Assembly: GCA_900104855.1 (NCBI GenBank)
Contig: FNSS01000001.1
Location: 806,001 to 870,000, forward strand
Reading direction: 5' to 3'
Source: Rhizobiales bacterium GAS188
GTDB taxonomy: Bacteria > Pseudomonadota > Alphaproteobacteria > Rhizobiales > Beijerinckiaceae
DNA: 64,000 bases
In this document: in pieces, positions 25,121 through 35,768 of the stretch
How positions within the stretch are numbered: the stretch's first letter is position 1
Layout: the number at the start of each line of letters is the position of its first letter
The notes under the pieces: generated by a model
Databases searched by the model: none
Seen by the model: the letters and a program-made list of their open reading frames with translations, nothing else
Told to the model about the DNA's origin: nothing
Position numbers and translations under genes: made by a program

Positions 25121-26088
25121 GACGACGGGAGTTCATCACCGTTCTCGGCGCCGCAGCGGCTTGGCCGCTGGCTGCTCGCGCACAGCAGCCGGCCATGCCG
25201 GTGATCGGGTTCCTGAACTCGACCGCGGCAGATCCGCCATACACCAATGAATTCCTGAATGGTCTCGGTGAAAACGGCTACTATGAAGGCCGGAACGTGG
25301 TGATCGAATACCGGTATGCGCAAGGGCAGTACGATCGACTGCCTGGCTTGGCGGCTGAGCTGGTCCAGCGCGGCGTGGATGTGATCGTCACGAGCGGGGG
25401 CAGTATCTCGGCGCGAGCGGCCAAGGGTGCCACAAATACCATTCCCACCGTGGCCTTGATCGGCGCCGATCCAGTCCGATTGGGCCTCGCTTCGAGCCTC
25501 AGCCACCCTGGTGGCAACGTCACGGGCGTCGCGCAATTGGTGGTCGAGGCCGAGCAAAAACGCCTGGAGCTCCTTCGCGAGCTGGTGCCGGCCGCAACCG
25601 CGATAGCCTATCTCGTGAACCCAACCATGTCGGGTTCGCCGATCCAAGACATGGAGGCGCAGGCGCGCAGGCTCGGAGCGAAATTCGTTGTTCGCAGCGC
25701 CAGTAGCGACGACGATCTCGCCGCCGCATTCGCGACCATGACCGGGGAGCGGGTCGGTGGGCTCGTCCTTGGCGCGGACCCGTTCTTTTTCATGCGGCGC
25801 ACTCAACTCGTGGCGCTTTCGGCGCGTCATGCTGTGCCGACGATGTATTTTTTCCGCGAGTTTGCCACGGTGGGCGGCCTGATCAGTTACGGCAGCCGCC
25901 TTGCCGATGGTGTTCACCAGATCGGGGTCTACACCGCCAGGATTCTCAAAGGTGCGAAGCCGGCCGATCTGCCGATCGCCCAACAATCAGAAAAGATCGA
26001 GCTCGTCATCAACATCAGGACTGCCAAGTCGCTTGGCCTCGCAGTGCCGCAATCGATCCTTGCCCGCGCCGACGAGGTGATCGAATGA
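25117..26088 (+). CDS. ABC_sub_bind periplasmic binding protein, array member 3
   Basis: 323 residues. Export signal MRRREFITVLGAAAAWPLAARAQQ, the textbook form for this family (RRxFI). Landmarks: MPVIGFLNSTAADPPYTNEFLNGLGENGYYEGRNVVIEYRYAQGQYDRLP, VALIGADPVRLGLASSLSHPGGNVTG, VGGLVLGADPFFFMRRTQLVALSARHAVPTMYFFREFATVGGLISYG. The DPFFFMRR ligand-pocket segment is shared with members 1 (DPFFGDQR) and 5 (DPFLRRRR), which suggests a subgroup with a related ligand. Confidence 0.9.
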   Translation: MRRREFITVLGAAAAWPLAARAQQPAMPVIGFLNSTAADPPYTNEFLNGLGENGYYEGRNVVIEYRYAQGQYDRLPGLAAELVQRGVDVIVTSGGSISARAAKGATNTIPTVALIGADPVRLGLASSLSHPGGNVTGVAQLVVEAEQKRLELLRELVPAATAIAYLVNPTMSGSPIQDMEAQARRLGAKFVVRSASSDDDLAAAFATMTGERVGGLVLGADPFFFMRRTQLVALSARHAVPTMYFFREFATVGGLISYGSRLADGVHQIGVYTARILKGAKPADLPIAQQSEKIELVINIRTAKSLGLAVPQSILARADEVIE

Positions 26089-27074
26089 GAACGCATCGGC
26101 TCACCGCCTTCATTGCGCTGACGCTCGCTTCCCTCGCCCTCACTGCCGGTGCGCAAACCGCCAAGGTCTACCGCGTCGGCTTCCTAGGCGCGGCGGATTA
26201 CGCGCCAGGCTCGGCGTCGCGCAATCTTGCGGATGGAATCATCCGTCGGCTCGGGGAGCTCGGTTATCCACTTGGCACCAACCTGAAGACGGAGCAACGC
26301 GGGGCGGAGTGGCATTACGAACGTCTACCGGTGCTCGTGGCGGAATTACTGGCGAGCAAGGTCGACGTGATCGTGGCCAACAGCTATCCCGCGGCAGCGG
26401 CGGCCAAGCGGGGCACGAGCACCGTCCCGATCGTGATCATCGCAGCGGGCGATCCGGTTAAGGCTTCCCTCGTCGCCAGCCTGGCGCGACCGGGCGGCAA
26501 CATAACCGGCATTTCAGACGTCGCGGCCCAGCTCGCGCCGAAGCGCCTCGAATTCTTGAAAGAAACTGTGCCGACCTTGAAGCGCGTGGCGATGCTCTGG
26601 AATGCGAGCGACCTTGGCATGACGCTGCGCTACGAGGCGTCGGCGGAAGCGGCAAAGGAGCTCGGCATCACCGTCCAGTCGCTCGGCGTGCGCGAGCCCA
26701 ACGATTTCGAGGCAGCTTTCACGGCGATGACGAGCGACCCGCCCGACGGGATTCTCATGGTCTCCGACGCGCTCACCCGGCTCAACCGCAAGCTTGTGTA
26801 CGACTTCGCGGCCGCTCACCGGTTGCCCGCGATCTATGAAGACACTTTCTATGCTCGCGACGGAGGCCTGATGTCCTACGGCCCCGATGCAGCGGAAAGC
26901 GCCGAGCGCGCCGCAAGCCTCGTCGACCGCATTCTCAAGGGCACCAATCCGGCTGACCTGCCGCTGGAGCAGCCGACGCGCATTCGCCTGGCCATCAATC
27001 TCAAGACTGCCAAGGCGCTTGGCCTGACCATCCCAATCTCGCTCCTCGCGCGCGCCGACGAGGTTATCGAATGA
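26085..27074 (+). CDS. ABC_sub_bind periplasmic binding protein, array member 4
   Basis: 329 residues. The export signal differs from its neighbours: MRTHRLTAFIALTLASLALTAGAQT has no twin arginine and looks like a Sec signal. Then [131 protein letters not shown]. The pocket motif SDALTRLNRK replaces the DPF.. form, so the ligand probably differs. The C-terminus [24 protein letters not shown] is of the common type. Confidence 0.9.
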   Translation: MRTHRLTAFIALTLASLALTAGAQTAKVYRVGFLGAADYAPGSASRNLADGIIRRLGELGYPLGTNLKTEQRGAEWHYERLPVLVAELLASKVDVIVANSYPAAAAAKRGTSTVPIVIIAAGDPVKASLVASLARPGGNITGISDVAAQLAPKRLEFLKETVPTLKRVAMLWNASDLGMTLRYEASAEAAKELGITVQSLGVREPNDFEAAFTAMTSDPPDGILMVSDALTRLNRKLVYDFAAAHRLPAIYEDTFYARDGGLMSYGPDAAESAERAASLVDRILKGTNPADLPLEQPTRIRLAINLKTAKALGLTIPISLLARADEVIE

Positions 27075-28036
27075 GACGGCGGGAGTTCATATCCCTTCTC
27101 GGAGGCGCGGCGCTCGCTACGCCGCTCGTTGCGCACGCGCAGCTGCCGGGCAAGGTCTGGCAGATCGGATACCTGGCGGAGTCACCCCGTCCTACCGACG
27201 ACATCTTTCGCCAGGCCCTGCGTGAACTGGGCTACGTCGAGGGTCGCAACCTCACGATCGTCTACCGATGGGGAGAGAGCGGCAACTACGGATTGTTAGC
27301 CGCGGACCTCGTGCAGCTAAATGTCGACTTGATCGTCGCGGTTGCCTCGCCCGCGACCCGTGCGGCCAAGGACGCGACGAAGACGATCCCGATCGTCGTC
27401 ACCCAAGTCGGCGATCCTGTCGCGTACGGCTTCATCGCAAGTCTCGCTCGTCCTGGCGGGAATATTACGGGGATGTCGTCGCAACTCTCGGAGATTGGCC
27501 CCAAAGGGCTACAGTTCATCAAGGAAATCATCCCGACGGCGGCCAAGCTGGCCATAGTTGGGGACCCGAGCAATCCGGGGACCTATGCGACGGTGACGAG
27601 CGTTGGGGCGGCCGCTTTAGCCCTGGGGTTCAAGACCGAGTTCTATGGTGTCGTAAAGTCCGACGACCTCAACTCGACGTTCACCGCGATCCTTGCCGAA
27701 CGGCCTGACGCGCTCTTCGTCATTCCGGATCCCTTCCTCCGCAGGCGGCGCGCGCGGATCATCGACTTCGCGCTGACCAACCGGATCCCGGCGATATACG
27801 GGTTGAAGGAGTACGTTGCGGACGGAGGATTGATGGCGCTCGGCCCCGATCGTGACGAAATGGCCAAGCGCGCGGCGGTGCTGGTGGACAAGATCTTGAA
27901 GGGCGCCAGGCCCGGCGACCTCCCCGTCGAGCAGCCCACCAAGTTCGAGCTTTTCATTAACCTCAAGACCGCCAAGGCAATCGGCCTCGCCATCCCGCAA
28001 TCGATCCTCACCCGCGCCGATGAGGTGATCGAATGA
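27071..28036 (+). CDS. ABC_sub_bind periplasmic binding protein, array member 5
   Basis: 321 residues, the shortest full member. Export signal [24 protein letters not shown]. It lacks several residues in the first loop ([49 protein letters not shown]), then [95 protein letters not shown]. The second-lobe segment [46 protein letters not shown] closely matches member 6, suggesting a recent common origin. Confidence 0.9.
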   Translation: MRRREFISLLGGAALATPLVAHAQLPGKVWQIGYLAESPRPTDDIFRQALRELGYVEGRNLTIVYRWGESGNYGLLAADLVQLNVDLIVAVASPATRAAKDATKTIPIVVTQVGDPVAYGFIASLARPGGNITGMSSQLSEIGPKGLQFIKEIIPTAAKLAIVGDPSNPGTYATVTSVGAAALALGFKTEFYGVVKSDDLNSTFTAILAERPDALFVIPDPFLRRRRARIIDFALTNRIPAIYGLKEYVADGGLMALGPDRDEMAKRAAVLVDKILKGARPGDLPVEQPTKFELFINLKTAKAIGLAIPQSILTRADEVIE

Positions 28037-29022
28037 TCAGGCGCGATTTCATCTTGGTCATTTGCGCTGCCGCATGGTCGCAAGCAGCTTTCGGCCGGGA
28101 CAGCGCGCCGAGAATCGGCCGGATCGGATTTCTCGGCAACAATACGTCGTCTTCGACAAATTGGGGGCTTGAGAGCTTGCGCGCCGGGCTGCGCGCTCTG
28201 GGCTGGGCCGAAGGCAAGGACCTCGTCATTCTGAGCCGCTACGCCGAGGGACGCTCCGAGCGCCTGCCCGAACTCGCAGCTGAGCTTGTGCGGGAAAAGG
28301 TCGACGTCATTGTCACTTCAAGCGCGATATCGGTCCGTGCCGTCCGTGAGGCCACCACCACGCTTCCGATCGTCGCCGCGATCGTTGGCGATCCCGTGGC
28401 AGCGGGTCTCGTCCAGAGCCTCGCCCGTCCCGGCGGCAACGTCACGGGGCTGTCGATGGCCAATATCGACCTTTCCGGCAAGCGCCTTGAGCTTCTGAGG
28501 GAGGCGGCTCCGGGAATCGTGCGCGTCGCGGTCCTCAACGATCCCAGATTCGCGCCAAACGGAATGCCCGAGGTCGAATCGACCGCGCGAGCCTTCGGCA
28601 TCAAGCTGCAGGTGCTGGAGCTCGAGCCGGACGAGATCGAAAGCAGCATCGAGCGTGCCTTCGCGGCGGCCGAAGCCGAGCACGCTCAGGCCCTCCTCGT
28701 GTCGCCGACGACTTTCCTGAACCTTCAAGCCCGCAGGCGGCGGCTGGCGGAATTGGCGTTGCGGTATGGTCTCCCCAGCATGTACGAGGAGGTGTCTTAC
28801 GTCCGGGACGGCGGGCTGATGTCGTACGGACCCGACTTCAGCGACATGTACCGGCGGGCCGCCAGCTATGTGGACAAGATCCTGAAGGGCGCCAAACCGG
28901 GCGATCTTCCCATCGAGCAGCCGACCAAGTTCGAGCTGATGATCAATCTCAGGACGGCCAAAGCCCTCGGCCTCACGATCCCGCAGTCGATCCTCGCGCG
29001 CGCCGACGAGGTGATCGAATGA
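28033..29022 (+). CDS. ABC_sub_bind periplasmic binding protein, array member 6
   Basis: 329 residues. Export signal [21 protein letters not shown], twin-arginine-like and short. Landmarks: [200 protein letters not shown]. Its last codons overlap the start of the sensor kinase by the same ATCGAATGA used between the binding proteins, the strongest evidence that the array and the kinase are one system. Confidence 0.9.
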   Translation: MIRRDFILVICAAAWSQAAFGRDSAPRIGRIGFLGNNTSSSTNWGLESLRAGLRALGWAEGKDLVILSRYAEGRSERLPELAAELVREKVDVIVTSSAISVRAVREATTTLPIVAAIVGDPVAAGLVQSLARPGGNVTGLSMANIDLSGKRLELLREAAPGIVRVAVLNDPRFAPNGMPEVESTARAFGIKLQVLELEPDEIESSIERAFAAAEAEHAQALLVSPTTFLNLQARRRRLAELALRYGLPSMYEEVSYVRDGGLMSYGPDFSDMYRRAASYVDKILKGAKPGDLPIEQPTKFELMINLRTAKALGLTIPQSILARADEVIE

Positions 29023-32000
29023 CCGCGATGACGGCCGAGCCCGCCGCTGCCGAGCCCGCCGAGGCGCGAGCTGAGCCACGGCGCGTGCGTCTGCGGCTGT
29101 CGCTCAAATTCGCTCTCGCTTTCGTGGGGCTCGTCAGCCTGCTGCTGATCGCCAACGGCGCCGCCAATATGTGGCTGAGCTATGACGAGGCCAAGCGCGC
29201 CGCCGTGCGCGTCCAGCAGGAGAAGGCGCAGGCTGCCGCTGAGCGCATCGACCACTTCGTCGACGAGATCGAGCAGCAGATCGGCTGGACCACGCATGCG
29301 CAATGGTCGGCAGGCACGCTCGACCAGCGGCGCTATGATTTCGTCCGCCTGCTGCGGCAGGTGCCGGCGATCACCGAGCTCGTCGAGATCGACGGCAAGG
29401 GAAAGGAACAGCTCAAAGTGTCGCGGCTCGCCATGGACGTGGTGGCGAGCGGCGCCGACTACACGGGCGATCCGCGCTTCACCAAGGCGGTGGCGGATCA
29501 TATCTGGTTCAGCCCGGTCTATTTCCGCAAGGAATCCGAGCCCTACATGACGATCGCCGCGGCGCATGTCGGCCGCAACCCCGGCGTCACGGTGGCCGAG
29601 GTCAATCTCAAATTCATCTGGGACGTGGTGCGAGCGATCAAGATCGGCCAGGCGGGTTATGCCTATGTGGTCGACGGTCAGGGCCGCCTCATCGCGCATC
29701 CCGACATCAGCCTGGTACTGCGCGATACCGATCTTTCCGGCCTGTCGCAGGTGGCGGACGCTCTTGCGGCGCGCCAGCGGGACGGGCCGCCCGCGACGAG
29801 CGTCGCCGCCGCCAGCGGGCCCGGGGGCGGCTCGGTACTCTCGGCCTATGCGGCGATCCCGCGGCTCGGATGGCTCGTCTTCGTCGAGCTGCCGCTCGGC
29901 GAGGCGATGGCGCCGGTCTATGCCTCGCTCCTGCAGAACGCGGGGCTCCTGGGGCTGGGGCTGCTGCTTGCGGCGATCGCCGGGACCCTGCTCGCCCATC
30001 GCATGGTGATCCCGATCCGGCGCCTCCAGGCGGGCGCCGAGCAGATCGGCTCGGGGAGGCTCGACCATCGCATCGCGATCAAAAGCGGCGACGAGATCGA
30101 GATCCTGGCTGATCGCTTCAACCTCATGGCGGGGCAACTGCAGGACTCCTACGCGACTCTTGAGTCGAAGGTTGAGACGCGCACCCACGACCTGGCCGAG
30201 GCGCTCGAGTTTCAGACCGCAAGCGCCGAGGTGCTTCGGATCGTCGCAAGCTCGCCCGATAACCTGACCTCTGTCTTCGATACGATGCTCCAAAGGGCAA
30301 CCGCACTGTGCGAAGCCAAGTTCGGCATCCTCTATTTGTACGATGGCGAGGAGGCTAATGCAGTGGCGGTCAGAAACCTGCCACCGGCCTTCGCCAAATG
30401 GCTGCGCAAGGGGCCGATCCGGCCGGGAGCTCAAAGCGGTCTCAGCGCCCTCGCCCGGACCAAACTTCCCGTGCATATCGAGGATCTGCGCGCGGACGTG
30501 GCCTATGCCGAGCGTGACCCGTTGCGCGTCGCGACAGTCGAGCTCGGCGGCGCTCGAGCCGGCCTCGGCGTGCCTTTACTCAAAAAGGGCGAACTCATCG
30601 GCGCCTTCGTGATCTATCGGCAGGAGCCGGGCTCCTTCGCCGACGCTCAGATCGCGCTTGTGACCAATTTTGCCGATCAGGCAGTGATCGCGATCGAGAA
30701 TGCACGACTGCTCGGGGAATTGCGCGCACGCACCGCCGATCTCGTCGAGACCCTCGAGCACCAGACCGCAACGAGCGATGTGCTGGAGGTGATCAGCCGC
30801 TCGCCGGCCAATCTCGAGCCGGTATTCGCGGCCCTACTGGAAAATGCCGTGGACATCTGCCGAGCGCGCTATGGGATACTCTTCGACTATGACGGCGTAG
30901 GTTTCGATCCGCGGGCCCTGTGCAATGTGCCGGCGAACTTTGCCGAGCATTTGCGGCAGCGCAGTCGATCACCGCCGGACCCACGGCTCGGATTGGGGAG
31001 AATCATTACAACCTCACGGCCAGTACACATCCACGATCTGACGACCGAAGAGGTCTACCGGTCGGGAGAGCCCCTTCGGGTTGCGACCGTCGAGCTTGCC
31101 GGTGCGCGCACCTGGGTCGGCGTGCCGATGCTCAAGGCCGGTGTTTTGGTCGGCGCTATCGTCATCTATCGCACGGAGGTGAACCCGTTCAGCGAGAAGC
31201 AGATCAAACTCGTCTCGACCTTCGCCAACCAAGCAGTGATCGCGATCGAGAATGCGCGCCTGCTCGGGGAGCTGCGCGAACGCTCGGCGGACCTCGCGCG
31301 TTCGGTCGATGAATTGACCGCAACCAGCGACGTCCTCAAGATCATCAGCCGCTCGACCGTGGACCTGGATACCGTGCTCAAGACGCTGGTCGAAACTGCA
31401 GCGCGGCTCTGTCACGCCGAGCTGGGGTGGATGTTCCGTCGCCGCGATGATCGCTACCACTTGGCAGCGATGTTTGGTGGCTCGGATGACCACAGGCAAT
31501 TCATGTTGGATCATCCAATCGGGCCCGGCCGCGGCACGTCGACCGAACGTGCCGTATTGGAGGGCCGAGTCGTTCAGATCACTGACGTGCTCGCCGATCC
31601 CGAATATAACCGTCTCGAAGGACAGAGGCTCGGTGGGCAGCGCACAATGGTTGCAGTGCCGTTGCTGCGCGAAGGCTCGCTCCTCGGCGTTTGTACGCTT
31701 GCCCGTACTCACGTCGAATCGTTCACGCAGAAAGAGATCGAGCTCTTGACGACCTTCACCGACCAGGCGGTGATCGCGATCGAGAATGCGCGCCTGCTGG
31801 GGGAGCTGCGCCAGGGCTCGGCCGACCTGGCGCGCTCGGTCGATGAACTGACCGCCACCAGCGACGTCCTCAAGATCATCAGCCGCTCGAGCACAGACCT
31901 CGACACCGTGCTGAAGACGCTGGTCGAGACGGCAGCGCGGCTCTGTCACGCCGACCAGGCCCACATGTTCCGGCGGCGCGAAGATCGCTACCACCTGGTG

Positions 32001-34148
32001 ACCTCGCTTGGTACTTCGGAGGAATTCCAGCAATATGTGGAAGGCCATCCATTCGATACCGGACGCGGCACAGCGACCGGGCGCGCCGTAGCGGAGGGAC
32101 GTGTCGTTCAGGTCGCCGACGCGCTCGCCGATCCCGAATATACTTATCTGGAAGGTCAGAGACTCGCCGGATTTCGCACGGTCGTCGCGGTGCCGCTGTT
32201 GCGCGAGAGGTCGCTCCTCGGCGTCATTGCGCTTCAACGCACGCGCGTCGAGCCGTTCACGGAGAAGGAGATCGAGCTCCTGACGACCTTCGCCGACCAG
32301 GCGGTGATCGCAATGGAGAATGCGCGGCTCTTCGACGAGCTGCGCGAACGTTCGGCGGAGCTCGCGCGATCGGTCGACGAGCTGACCGCGACCAGCGAAG
32401 TCCTCAAGATCATCAGCCGCTCGACCGTGGACCTCGACGCCGTGCTGACGACGCTGGTCGAGACTGCCGCACGGCTCTGTCACGCCGAGCAGGCGTACAT
32501 GTTCCGTCGCCGCGAAGATCGCTACCACCTGGTGACCTCGCTTGGTGCTTCGGAGGAATTCCGGCAATATGTGGAAGGCCATCCATTCGATACCGGACGC
32601 GGCACGGCGGCCGGGCGCGCCGTAGCGGAGGGGCGTGTCGTTCAGGTCGCCGACGCGCTCGCCGATCCCGAATATACTTATCTGGAAGGTCAGAGACTCG
32701 CCGGATTTCGCACGGTCGTCGCGGTGCCGCTATTGCGCGAGAGGTCGCTCCTCGGCGTCTTCACCCTTAGCCGTATGCGCGTCGATCCGTTCACGGAGAA
32801 GGAGATCGAGCTCCTGACGACCTTCTCCGACCAGGCGGTGATCGCCATCGAGAATGCGCGGCTCTTCGACGAGCTGCGCGAACGCTCGGCAGATCTTGCC
32901 CGCTCCGTCGAGGAGCTGCGGGCGCTGAGCGTGGTTGGCCAGGCGGTGACGTCGAGCCTCGATCTCAAGATCGTTCTGGAAACCATCGTCGCGCGCGCGG
33001 TGGAGCTTGCGGGCGCCGAAGGCGGCGCACTCTTCCGCTACAAACGGGCAAACCGCAGGTTCCAGCTCTGGCACGCGGCGGGGCTCGGCGAGGATCTGGT
33101 GGCTAAGCTGCGCGACCTCGCGGTGCATGAGGACGAAACCGCGCTCGGACAAGCCGCGCGCGACAATGCTCCCGTCGAGCTGACCGAGCTCGCGACCATG
33201 CCCAGCGCGCCGCTGCGGGACATTTTCACCGCTGCGGGCTTCCACTCGGCGCTCATCGTGCCGCTTGTACGCGGCAACCGCGTCTTCGGCGCGCTGGTCG
33301 TGCAGCGCCGCGCCGCCGGCCGTTTCGGCGGCAGCACCGTCGACATCCTGCAGACCTTCGCCAGCCAGTCGGTGCTGGCGATCCAGAATGCGCGGCTCTT
33401 CCACGAGATTGACGACAAGAGCCACCAGCTCGAGATCGCGAGCCAGCACAAATCGCAATTCCTCGCCAATATGAGCCATGAGCTGCGCACGCCGCTCAAC
33501 GCGATCCTGGGCTATGCCGAGTTGCTCGTGGATGGCATCTATGGCGAGCTTTCGGAGAAGGCGCGTGCCGTGCTCGAGCGCGTGCAGAGCAACGGCAAGC
33601 ATCTCCTGGGCCTCATCAACGACGTGCTCGACCTCTCGAAGATCGAGGCGGGCCAGCTCGCCCTCGCGATCGATGATTATGCGATCACCTCGATCGTGCA
33701 GTCGGTGGTCGCGGCGACCGAATCGCTGGCCCGGACCAAAGGCCTCTCGATCGAGGTCGCGGTTCCTTCCGATGCCCCGATCGGACGCGGCGACGAGCGG
33801 CGCCTCACCCAGGTGCTGCTGAATCTCGTGGGAAATGCGATCAAATTCACCGATAGCGGCTCGATCCGCATCGGAGTGCAGGTCGTGAAGCACGAGTTCG
33901 ACCTGTCGGTGAGCGACACGGGTTCCGGCATCGCGGAAGCCGATCAGGAGCGCATCTTCGGGGAATTCCAGCAGATCGACACCTCCGATACGCGCCGCAA
34001 GGGCGGCACGGGGCTCGGGCTTTCGATCTCCAAGCGGATCGTCGAGATGCATGGCGGCGCCATCACGGTCGAATCCGAACTCGGCAAGGGCTCGACCTTC
34101 CACGTCGTCATCCCGGTCCGGGCCGAAGAGGCGAAGGAGGTCGCATGA
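29019..34148 (+). CDS. Membrane sensor histidine kinase with extracytoplasmic domain, HAMP and six GAF domains
   Basis: 1709 residues. TM1 at about 27-50, an extracytoplasmic Cache-like sensor at about 51-303 ([61 protein letters not shown]), TM2 at about 304-331 and HAMP at 332-385. Six GAF domains follow (about 420-567, 600-747, 784-927, 962-1104, 1140-1284, 1314-1461). The third to fifth form a tandem repeat of exactly 178 residues, each introduced by the coil ELTATS(D/E)VLKIISRS. HisKA has phospho-acceptor H1487 in [11 protein letters not shown]; HATPase has [21 protein letters not shown] and [19 protein letters not shown]. There is no fused receiver; a stand-alone receiver follows, overlapping by four bases. 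Start overlaps binding protein 6. Expected to phosphorylate the downstream receivers on periplasmic and cytosolic cues. Confidence 0.93.
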   Translation: MTAMTAEPAAAEPAEARAEPRRVRLRLSLKFALAFVGLVSLLLIANGAANMWLSYDEAKRAAVRVQQEKAQAAAERIDHFVDEIEQQIGWTTHAQWSAGTLDQRRYDFVRLLRQVPAITELVEIDGKGKEQLKVSRLAMDVVASGADYTGDPRFTKAVADHIWFSPVYFRKESEPYMTIAAAHVGRNPGVTVAEVNLKFIWDVVRAIKIGQAGYAYVVDGQGRLIAHPDISLVLRDTDLSGLSQVADALAARQRDGPPATSVAAASGPGGGSVLSAYAAIPRLGWLVFVELPLGEAMAPVYASLLQNAGLLGLGLLLAAIAGTLLAHRMVIPIRRLQAGAEQIGSGRLDHRIAIKSGDEIEILADRFNLMAGQLQDSYATLESKVETRTHDLAEALEFQTASAEVLRIVASSPDNLTSVFDTMLQRATALCEAKFGILYLYDGEEANAVAVRNLPPAFAKWLRKGPIRPGAQSGLSALARTKLPVHIEDLRADVAYAERDPLRVATVELGGARAGLGVPLLKKGELIGAFVIYRQEPGSFADAQIALVTNFADQAVIAIENARLLGELRARTADLVETLEHQTATSDVLEVISRSPANLEPVFAALLENAVDICRARYGILFDYDGVGFDPRALCNVPANFAEHLRQRSRSPPDPRLGLGRIITTSRPVHIHDLTTEEVYRSGEPLRVATVELAGARTWVGVPMLKAGVLVGAIVIYRTEVNPFSEKQIKLVSTFANQAVIAIENARLLGELRERSADLARSVDELTATSDVLKIISRSTVDLDTVLKTLVETAARLCHAELGWMFRRRDDRYHLAAMFGGSDDHRQFMLDHPIGPGRGTSTERAVLEGRVVQITDVLADPEYNRLEGQRLGGQRTMVAVPLLREGSLLGVCTLARTHVESFTQKEIELLTTFTDQAVIAIENARLLGELRQGSADLARSVDELTATSDVLKIISRSSTDLDTVLKTLVETAARLCHADQAHMFRRREDRYHLVTSLGTSEEFQQYVEGHPFDTGRGTATGRAVAEGRVVQVADALADPEYTYLEGQRLAGFRTVVAVPLLRERSLLGVIALQRTRVEPFTEKEIELLTTFADQAVIAMENARLFDELRERSAELARSVDELTATSEVLKIISRSTVDLDAVLTTLVETAARLCHAEQAYMFRRREDRYHLVTSLGASEEFRQYVEGHPFDTGRGTAAGRAVAEGRVVQVADALADPEYTYLEGQRLAGFRTVVAVPLLRERSLLGVFTLSRMRVDPFTEKEIELLTTFSDQAVIAIENARLFDELRERSADLARSVEELRALSVVGQAVTSSLDLKIVLETIVARAVELAGAEGGALFRYKRANRRFQLWHAAGLGEDLVAKLRDLAVHEDETALGQAARDNAPVELTELATMPSAPLRDIFTAAGFHSALIVPLVRGNRVFGALVVQRRAAGRFGGSTVDILQTFASQSVLAIQNARLFHEIDDKSHQLEIASQHKSQFLANMSHELRTPLNAILGYAELLVDGIYGELSEKARAVLERVQSNGKHLLGLINDVLDLSKIEAGQLALAIDDYAITSIVQSVVAATESLARTKGLSIEVAVPSDAPIGRGDERRLTQVLLNLVGNAIKFTDSGSIRIGVQVVKHEFDLSVSDTGSGIAEADQERIFGEFQQIDTSDTRRKGGTGLGLSISKRIVEMHGGAITVESELGKGSTFHVVIPVRAEEAKEVA

Positions 34149-34510
34149 GGAAGCGCATCCTGGTGGTCGAGGACACGGAGGACAACCGTCAGATCATCCG
34201 CGATCTCCTGGCCAGTGCCGGCTATGACATGATCGAGGCGGTCACCGGCGAGGAGGGGGTGGCGATGGCGGCCGAGCATCGCCCGGACCTGATCCTGATG
34301 GACATTCAGCTGCCCGTGCTCGACGGCTACGAGGCGACGCGCCGTATCAAAGCGGACCCGGCGCTCCGCCATATTCCGGTGATTGCCGTGACCTCTTATG
34401 CACTCTCCGGCGACGAGGCGAAAGCGCGGGAGGCTGGCTGCGACGCTTATGTGGCAAAGCCTTTCAGCCCGCGCCAGCTCCTCGCCAAGGTGCGCGAGTT
34501 CATCGGATAG
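34145..34510 (+). CDS. Single-domain response regulator (CheY/DivK-like)
   Basis: 121 residues, receiver domain only. Acidic pair ED at 9-10 (VVEDTEDNRQII), phospho-acceptor Asp52 (LILMDIQLPVLDG), Thr/Ser switch (AVTSYAL) and Lys (VAKPFSP). The sequence is close to DivK-type receivers. It overlaps the kinase stop (ATGA). Having no output domain, it should act as a phosphotransfer intermediate or an allosteric partner, either for the cyclase downstream or for other kinases. Confidence 0.93.
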   Translation: MRKRILVVEDTEDNRQIIRDLLASAGYDMIEAVTGEEGVAMAAEHRPDLILMDIQLPVLDGYEATRRIKADPALRHIPVIAVTSYALSGDEAKAREAGCDAYVAKPFSPRQLLAKVREFIG

Positions 34511-34531
34511 AGTCTTGTAGGGTCTCGACCA

Positions 34532-35647
34532 ATGCACGAGCCGCCCCGCATCCTGGTCGTCGATGATAACGAGGCCAATCTCGATATCGCCAGGACGCGC
34601 CTGGAGAGCCAGGGTTACGAAGTCGTGGCTGCGGTGGACGGCGAAGAGGCGCTGGCGCGAGTGCGCGACAGCGCGCCCGACCTCGTGCTCCTCGACATCA
34701 TGATGCCCAAGCTCGACGGCATCGAGGTGACGCGCCGCCTCAAGAACGACGCCTCGTTGCCCTTCATTCCGATCATCCTGGTCACCGCCAAGGCAGATGC
34801 GAAGGACGTCGTCGCCGGTCTGGATGCAGGCGGCGACGACTACCTCATCAAGCCTTTCGACCATGCCTCCCTGGTTGCGCGCGTGCGCTCAATGCTGCGG
34901 ATCAAGGCGCTGCACGACACCGTCGAAGCGCAGCGTGCCCAGCTGGAGACGTTGAACACCGGGCTCGAAGCGCGAGTCGAGGCCCAGGTCGCCGAGATCC
35001 AGCGCATGAGCCGCTTGCGGCGCTTCCTTTCGCCGCAACTTGCCGAGATGATCGTCACCTCGGGCGACAATCGCATCTTGGAGAATCACCGACGCGAGAT
35101 CGTCGTGCTGTTCTGCGACATGCGCGGCTTCACCGCCTTCTCCGAAACCGCGGAGCCGGAGGAAGTGATGACTGTCCTGCGCGAGTATCACAACGCCTTG
35201 GGGCCGCTCGTCCATCGGCACGAGGGCACGCTCATGCACTTTATCGGCGACGGGCTCATGGTGTTCTTCAACGATCCCATTCCATGCCCCGATCCGGCCG
35301 CGCGTGCGGTGCGGCTGGCGGCGGAGATGCGCAAAGCCATGGAGAGCCTTGCGGCGGAATGGCGCCGCCGCGGCCACCAGCTCGGCTTCGGCGTCGGTGT
35401 CGCCCAGGGCTACGCGACACTCGGCCAGATCGGCTTCGAGGGTCACGTCGACTACACCGCGATCGGCACAGTCACCAACCTTGCGGCCAGGCTCTGCGAT
35501 GCGGCGCACGACGGCCAGATCCTGGTCAGCCAGCGCGTCGCCGCCGCGGTCGAGGAGCTGGCCGCTCTCGAGGCGATCGGCGAATTGCCGCTCAAGGGCC
35601 TGAGCCGCCCCGGCATCGTCCATCAGGTGATCGGGCTTCGCGAGTAG
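34532..35647 (+). CDS. Response regulator with class III adenylate/guanylate cyclase output
   Basis: 371 residues. Receiver at 1-125 (VDDNEANLDIA, phospho-Asp in LVLLDIMMPKLDG, Lys in YLIKPFD), a coiled linker at about 126-165 (AQLETLNTGLEARVEAQVAEIQRMSRLRRFLSPQLAEMI) and a class III nucleotide cyclase domain at about 185-365. Both metal-binding aspartates are visible (VLFCDMRGFTAFSE and HFIGDGLMVFF), as is the transition-state pair Asn/Arg (VTNLAARLCDAA). The purine-specifying Lys site is not obvious, so cAMP versus cGMP is not settled; cAMP is the family default. It follows the receiver gene by 21 bases. It converts kinase signalling into a cyclic nucleotide pulse. Confidence 0.93.
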   Translation: MHEPPRILVVDDNEANLDIARTRLESQGYEVVAAVDGEEALARVRDSAPDLVLLDIMMPKLDGIEVTRRLKNDASLPFIPIILVTAKADAKDVVAGLDAGGDDYLIKPFDHASLVARVRSMLRIKALHDTVEAQRAQLETLNTGLEARVEAQVAEIQRMSRLRRFLSPQLAEMIVTSGDNRILENHRREIVVLFCDMRGFTAFSETAEPEEVMTVLREYHNALGPLVHRHEGTLMHFIGDGLMVFFNDPIPCPDPAARAVRLAAEMRKAMESLAAEWRRRGHQLGFGVGVAQGYATLGQIGFEGHVDYTAIGTVTNLAARLCDAAHDGQILVSQRVAAAVEELAALEAIGELPLKGLSRPGIVHQVIGLRE

Positions 35648-35768
35648 TAGCGATTGCGCGTTCAAGTCCAGGCCCGGCGCATCCCGTCGGTCAAGCCGAG
35701 CCGCGGCGGTCAATCGCGTGTTCGGATCTGGAGCATTCCCCGTCGGCACGACGCATGCCTGCGTCGCC

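Noticed and set aside
23001-29022. Possibility that the six binding proteins belong to a conventional ABC importer
   Set aside because: No permease or ATPase gene lies within the unit or next to it; the importers at 50 kb and 60 kb have their own binding proteins of other families.
28866-30476. 536-codon minus-strand frame opposite the kinase
   Set aside because: The plus-strand frame has TM, HAMP and GAF motifs; the minus frame arises from high GC third positions.
31014-34103. Long minus-strand frames across the GAF region (522 and 457 codons)
   Set aside because: They repeat with the same 178-codon period as the GAF domains because they are the complement of the repeats; no independent motif.
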